From assembly GCA_030377865.1 (NCBI GenBank), contig JAUCGA010000042.1:1-44406 (forward strand): DNA of 44,406 bases, read 5' to 3'. Positions within the stretch are counted from its first letter, which is position 1, and each line of letters begins with the position of its first letter. Under the pieces are notes generated by a model. It was not told the DNA's origin. It saw only the letters and a list, made by a program, of their open reading frames with translations, and did not search any database. The position numbers and the translations under genes were made by a program. Origin of the DNA: Anaerolineales bacterium HSG25 (GTDB lineage Bacteria; Chloroflexota; Anaerolineae; 4572-78; J111). Positions 40,553 to 44,406 of the stretch are shown piece after piece.

Positions 40553-43500
40553 TTACTCTAATCCACTGAAGTCAAAGTCGCCAATTGAGTCGGCGTAGTA
40601 ATCTTCGATGAGACCTTTTACATTGTCTTGTTTGATGGTCACAACCTCGGATTGGATCGCCGGAATATCAGCGGCTCCGTTGTCGTAACTACCTGTTGCG
40701 ATTGGCTCGCCACCTTCAAGGAGGGAGACAGCCGCATTGATGGCATCACCAACAAGCGTACGAACATCTTTAAAGACGGTCATCGACTGTTTGCCGTCAA
40801 TGATGTATTGTAAGGAGGCTTTCTCAGCATCTTGACCTGTAACATGGTAGGCTGACACATCGGTATCAGTAGCAAACACATCAGCAATCGCTCGAGCTGT
40901 ACCATCGTTCGGAGCAAGGATGAAGACTTCACCTTTATCTTCGGCTTGAGCCACGGTCAGGTTCGCTTCGGCTAAGTTCTTGGCGGTGTTGAAGTCCCAG
41001 TTGGTGGTGACTTGTCCAATGATATTGGCCTGTTCTTCGCGGCTCAGGTCAGCTTTGTTTTGTAAAGCAATAGCTTGGTCAGAATTTTTGATGACAAAGG
41101 TGCCATCAGCAATCTTGGGTTGTAACACTTCCCATGCGCCTTGGAAGAAGATGAATGCGTTGTTGTCGGAAGCGGCTCCAGCGTAGAGATATAGTGGGTT
41201 GCCACTGCCTTCAGCATTGTTTATCAAGTATTGGGCTTGTTGTGCCCCAACAGCTTTACTATCAAAGGTTACATAGTAGTCAACAGTATCGGTACCAAGA
41301 ATAAGACGGTCATAAGAAATCACTTGGATGCCAGCTTCTTTGGCCGCATTGGCCGAAGCGGCGGCGGCGGCACCATCTTGCGGGGTGACGATAAGAACTT
41401 GAACACCTTTGGTAATTAAATCTTCGACGTTTGATCGTTCTTTGGCGGAGTCACCTTGGCTGAACAGAATTTCTACTTCATAACCAGCGGCTTCTAACGT
41501 CTCTTTGAAACGAACTTCGTCCTGTACCCAGCGTGGCTCATCTTTGGTCGGCAGAACAATTCCTACTTTTCCGCCAACTTCAGAAGCAGATACACCATCA
41601 CCCAAGGTAGCGAAGTCAAACTCACCGACTGAGTCAGCGTAGTAATCTTCAATGAGGGCTTTAACATTGGCTTGTTTGATGGTCACAACCGGAGACTGAA
41701 TAGCTGGAATTTCGGCGGCTCCATTGTCATAACTACCTGAGGCAATCGGTTCTCCGCCTTCAAGTATGGCTATGGCGGCGCTAATAGCATCGCCAACGAG
41801 GGTACGAACATCTTTGAAGACGGTCATCGACTGTTTGCCATCAATAATGTATTGTAAAGATGCCTTCTCAGCATCTTGACCTGTAACATGGTAGACCGAC
41901 ACATCGGTATCAGCGGCAAACACATCAGCAATCGCTCGAGCAGTACCATCGTTCGGAGCTAAAATGAAGACTTCGCCTTTGTCTTCGGCTTGAGCAACCG
42001 TCAGGTTCGCTTCGGCCAAGTTTTTGGCAGTGTTAAAGTCCCAGTTGGTAGTGATTTGCCCAATAATGTTAGCCTGTTCTTCACGGTTCAAATCAGCTTT
42101 GTCTTGCAGACCAATTGCTTGGTCAGAGTTTTTGATGACAAACGTGCCGTCAGCAATCTTAGGTTGTAACACTTCCCATGCACCTTGGAAGAAGATGAAG
42201 GCGTTGTTGTCAGAAGCGGCTCCGGCATAGAGGTACAGCGGATTGCCACTACCTTCAGCATTGTCTATCAAATATTGAGCTTGTTGCGCTCCAACAGCTA
42301 CGCTATCAAAGGTCACATAATAATCAACCGCATCCGTACCACGAATGAGGCGGTCATAAGAAATCACTTGGATGCCAGCTTCTCTGGCTGCATTGGCCGA
42401 AGCCGCCGCCGCCGCACCATCTTGCGGGGTGATGATGAGGACTTGCACACCTTTGGTGATTAAATCTTCAACGTTTGATTTTTCTTTAGCGGAGTCACCT
42501 TGGCTGAAGAGAATTTCTACTTCATAACCAGCGGCTTCCAACTGCTCTTTGAAGCGAGCTTCGTCCTGCACCCATCTTGGCTCATCTTTGGTCGGCAGAA
42601 CGATCCCTACTTTACCGCCAACTTCAGAAGCCGAAACACCTTCACCCAAAGTGCTGAAATCGAATTCATCAATTGAATCGGCGTAATAATCATTGATGAG
42701 GGCTTTAACATTGGCTTGTTTGATGGTCACAACCGAGGACTGAATAGCCGGAATATCGGCGGATCCGTTGTTGTAGGTGCCTTTTGCAGTGGGAGTTTTG
42801 CCTTCAAGCAAAGCCACGGCGGCATTGATGGCATCATCAACCAGAGTACGAACGTCTTTGAATACGGTCATCGACTGCTTACCATCAATGATGTATTGCA
42901 AGGAGGCTTTTTCAGCATCTTGACCTGTGACGTGATAAGTGGTCACATCGGTATCAGCGGCATAAACATCAGCAATCGCTCGAGCAGTACCGTCATTCGG
43001 AGCCAAAATGAAAACTTCACCTTTGTCTTCGGCTTGAGCAACCGTTAGGTTCGCTTCGGCTAAGTTCTTAGCAGTGTTGAAGTCCCAGTTGGTGGTGATT
43101 TGTCCAATAATATTGGCAAGTTCTTCACGGTTCAATTCTGCTTTGTCTTGTAAAGCAACAGCTTCGTCAGAGTTTTTGATGACAAACGTGCCATCGGCGA
43201 TTTTGGGCTGTAAAACTTCCCAAGCACCTTGGAAGAAGATGAAAGCATTGTTGTCGGAAGCCGCTCCCGCATAGAGATAAAGCGGATGACCAGTACCAGA
43301 GGTGTTGTCTACTAGGTATTGGGCTTGTTGTGCCCCAACAGCTAGGCTATCAAAGGTCACATAATAGTCAACAGCATCCGTGCCTTGAATAAGGCGGTCA
43401 TAAGAAATTACATCAATTCCTGCTTCTTTGGCCGCATTAGCAGATGCGGCGGCGGCGGCACCATCTTGAGGGGTGATGATGAGGACTTTCACACCTTTGG

Positions 43501-43654
43501 TGATTAAATCTTCAACATTTGATTTTTCTTTAGCTGAGTCGCCTTGGCTAAAAAGAATTTCTACACCATAACCGGCTTTGGCTAGCGCATCTTTGAAACG
43601 AGCTTCGTCCTGTACCCATCGTGGCTCGTCTTTGGTCGGTAAAACGATACCTAC
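40553..43654 (-). repeat. Triplicated 1044-bp coding repeat
   Basis: The VGIV codons that open each unit end at 43654, 42610 and 41566, a 1044-bp (348-codon) period twice in a row. The third unit lacks the last eleven residues of the linker (EGVSASEVGGK) found after units 1 and 2. Confidence 0.95.
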
Positions 43655-43795
43655 AGCCAGAGCTTTCTCTTCTGCCGGTGCTTCAGCGGCAGTATCTTTA
43701 CCACCGTCAGAGGCTGGAGCGGCTTCATCACCACCACAAGCGGCTAATGTCATAAGCAAACTAACTACAAAAAAAATGGTTAAAAATTTACGCAT
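40553..43795 (-). CDS. Sugar-binding lipoprotein with three tandem periplasmic-binding domains
   Basis: GGAGGAGAAT before the ATG at 43795 sets the start. The 1080-residue protein has a lipoprotein signal (FLTIFFVVSLLMTLAAC, lipidated Cys20), a short Ala/Glu-rich linker, then three copies of a complete ChvE/xylose-type solute-binding domain (Peripla_BP_4). They start with VGIVLPTKDEPRWVQDE at about residues 48, 396 and 744. Each has SQGDSAKEKSNVEDLITKG, ISYDRLI, YLYAGAASDNNAF, NDGTARAIADV and TGQDAEKASLQYIIDGKQSM. The spacing is exactly 1044 bp and the copies are very similar at DNA level. Single-domain relatives have about 350-380 residues. It captures a sugar outside the membrane for the MmsA/MmsB importer in the same operon. 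Only the first copy carries a signal, so all three domains hang on one lipid anchor. Confidence 0.93.
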   Translation of the reverse strand: MRKFLTIFFVVSLLMTLAACGGDEAAPASDGGKDTAAEAPAEEKALAVGIVLPTKDEPRWVQDEARFKDALAKAGYGVEILFSQGDSAKEKSNVEDLITKGVKVLIITPQDGAAAAASANAAKEAGIDVISYDRLIQGTDAVDYYVTFDSLAVGAQQAQYLVDNTSGTGHPLYLYAGAASDNNAFIFFQGAWEVLQPKIADGTFVIKNSDEAVALQDKAELNREELANIIGQITTNWDFNTAKNLAEANLTVAQAEDKGEVFILAPNDGTARAIADVYAADTDVTTYHVTGQDAEKASLQYIIDGKQSMTVFKDVRTLVDDAINAAVALLEGKTPTAKGTYNNGSADIPAIQSSVVTIKQANVKALINDYYADSIDEFDFSTLGEGVSASEVGGKVGIVLPTKDEPRWVQDEARFKEQLEAAGYEVEILFSQGDSAKEKSNVEDLITKGVQVLIITPQDGAAAAASANAAREAGIQVISYDRLIRGTDAVDYYVTFDSVAVGAQQAQYLIDNAEGSGNPLYLYAGAASDNNAFIFFQGAWEVLQPKIADGTFVIKNSDQAIGLQDKADLNREEQANIIGQITTNWDFNTAKNLAEANLTVAQAEDKGEVFILAPNDGTARAIADVFAADTDVSVYHVTGQDAEKASLQYIIDGKQSMTVFKDVRTLVGDAISAAIAILEGGEPIASGSYDNGAAEIPAIQSPVVTIKQANVKALIEDYYADSVGEFDFATLGDGVSASEVGGKVGIVLPTKDEPRWVQDEVRFKETLEAAGYEVEILFSQGDSAKERSNVEDLITKGVQVLIVTPQDGAAAAASANAAKEAGIQVISYDRLILGTDTVDYYVTFDSKAVGAQQAQYLINNAEGSGNPLYLYAGAASDNNAFIFFQGAWEVLQPKIADGTFVIKNSDQAIALQNKADLSREEQANIIGQVTTNWDFNTAKNLAEANLTVAQAEDKGEVFILAPNDGTARAIADVFATDTDVSAYHVTGQDAEKASLQYIIDGKQSMTVFKDVRTLVGDAINAAVSLLEGGEPIATGSYDNGAADIPAIQSEVVTIKQDNVKGLIEDYYADSIGDFDFSGLE

Positions 43796-44065
43796 TATTC
43801 TCCTCCATAGAGATATAACTAAAGTTAATTGTTTTGTATCCGGTACTAGCTTTATCAGAATATTCGCAGGTTGATGTTACATTTCTGGTAGTGTTGACGT
43901 GTTGACTGATAGCCTTGGACTAAAGCCACAAAGCTAAAAACTCAAGACCGCTAAAAGTGGCCTAAATAGCCTGCTTTAGCTATCAGCTGAGGGATTTATT
44001 CCGATGTGTCATCAGTCAAGATAACAACATTACCACATTTCGTAATTGTAAGCCTGCAAATATAC

Positions 44066-44094
44066 TATATATTACGTTTTATTTAATTTTACAA
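44066..44094 (-). promoter_or_regulatory. Promoter candidate of the sugar transporter operon
   Basis: On the minus strand TTGTAA (44089-44094) and TATATA (44066-44071) are exactly 17 bases apart. The leader to the ATG at 43795 would be about 265 bases. Confidence 0.5.
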
Positions 44095-44161
44095 CCTCAA
44101 AGGATTGTACGTGACCTGACTATAAAATAAGTAAGCTCTTCGTCTCCTTTTTTGCACTTTA

Positions 44162-44238
44162 TTAGAGTTGTTCGGAAATAAGGTTTGACACTTCAAAAAC
44201 TTTGTAAGTACATTTCCCTATTACCGAACAGCTCTATA
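44162..44238. repeat. Inverted-repeat element family D, copy 5
   Basis: The ends TTAGAGTTGTTCGGAAATAA and CTATTACCGAACAGCTCTA are inverted. The core is short and unlike the other copies. Confidence 0.75.
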
Positions 44239-44256
44239 TATTTAGTTGATAACAAA

Positions 44257-44389
44257 AGTTTGTCGTTTCATTCATACTGACAAAATCAAAAGCATTTTTT
44301 GATAGGATTGACAGGGTTACAGGCAAAAAATCCTGTTAATCTTGTTAATTCTATCAGATATTGTTTTAATCATGTTGAAATGATAAACT
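44257..44389. repeat. Inverted-repeat element family F, copy 3
   Basis: The ends AGTTTGTCGTTTCA and TGAAATGATAAACT, with an inner GATAGGATTG / ATTCTATC pair, match copies 1 and 2 with a compensated G-to-A / C-to-T change in the stem. Confidence 0.85.
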
Positions 44390-44406
44390 TCTGTGATAAT
44401 TGATGG

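Larger units (their letters stand above)
43796..44406. other. Upstream region of the sugar transporter operon
   Basis: This 611-bp stretch to the window end holds the operon's ribosome binding site, an imperfect inverted pair CTGATAGC...AAAG / CTTTAGCTATCAG (about 43907-43988) that could be an operator or element remnant, a promoter candidate (44066-44094), D copy 5 (44162-44238) and F copy 3 (44257-44389). No gene is seen. Confidence 0.7.

Noticed and set aside
40553..43795. Triple binding domain considered as an assembly artefact
   Set aside because: The units differ at many positions and the last one ends differently, so a simple collapse or duplication error is unlikely; long-read confirmation would still be useful.
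1..44406. tRNA and rRNA genes
   Set aside because: No cloverleaf or conserved rRNA segment was noticed on either strand; a dedicated search could still find a tRNA I overlooked.

Overview
The window looks like a chromosomal segment of a Chloroflexota bacterium, probably an Anaerolineae-like filamentous lineage. The evidence is surface proteins with Thr/Pro 'TPEPTAT' linkers, a secreted beta-helix protein ending in an 'IYLPLV' type tail, DUF11 and SH3b modules, a C-terminal 'LPNAG' plus membrane anchor, GerW-like and Uma2 proteins, and very many short palindromic elements. This placement is an inference; no rRNA, tRNA or other phylogenetic marker was found. Base composition is moderate and no prophage or complete insertion sequence is visible.

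Layout. 1-2.7 kb: a partial minus-strand gene entering from the left, a histidine kinase cut at its 5' end, its response regulator, and a zinc-ribbon membrane protein. 2.9-8.2 kb: a FabH-like ketosynthase, a small basic/acidic protein pair, a lipoprotein with an SH3b domain, and the RNA-binding protein Tex. 8.8-13.4 kb: two translationally coupled fusion proteins, sulfotransferase-coiled coil-methyltransferase followed by GT2-GT4 glycosyltransferase. 13.6-15.9 kb: a secreted beta-helix protein. 16.4-19.4 kb: a WlbA/WlbB/WlbC cassette for a diacetamido uronic acid nucleotide sugar. Together, 8.8-19.4 kb reads as a surface-glycan region.

19.7-28.1 kb: a polytopic membrane protein, an SDR oxidoreductase, PPK2, a GerW-like protein with a small membrane partner, an ABC exporter and an LPNAG-anchored surface protein. 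28.1-30.6 kb: a gene-poor stretch holding a perfect CIRCE operator (HrcA site) with no heat-shock gene near it, and a three-gene operon of very small, mostly membrane proteins behind a promoter and a highly structured leader. 30.6-36 kb: a LysM-M23 peptidase, a threonine/serine dehydratase-type PLP enzyme, a small membrane protein, a Uma2 nuclease-fold protein and HemL. 36.5-43.8 kb: a protein of unknown function with PH-like modules and a complete sugar ABC transporter (binding protein, ATPase, permease).

Two features stand out. First, the sugar-binding lipoprotein of the ABC transporter is one 1080-residue chain made of three tandem full-length periplasmic-binding domains, with an exact 1044-bp (348-codon) period. 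Second, about thirty miniature inverted-repeat elements in more than ten families fill nearly every intergenic gap. They sit preferentially at or a few bases beyond stop codons, and in at least two cases supply the stop codon and last residues of the gene.
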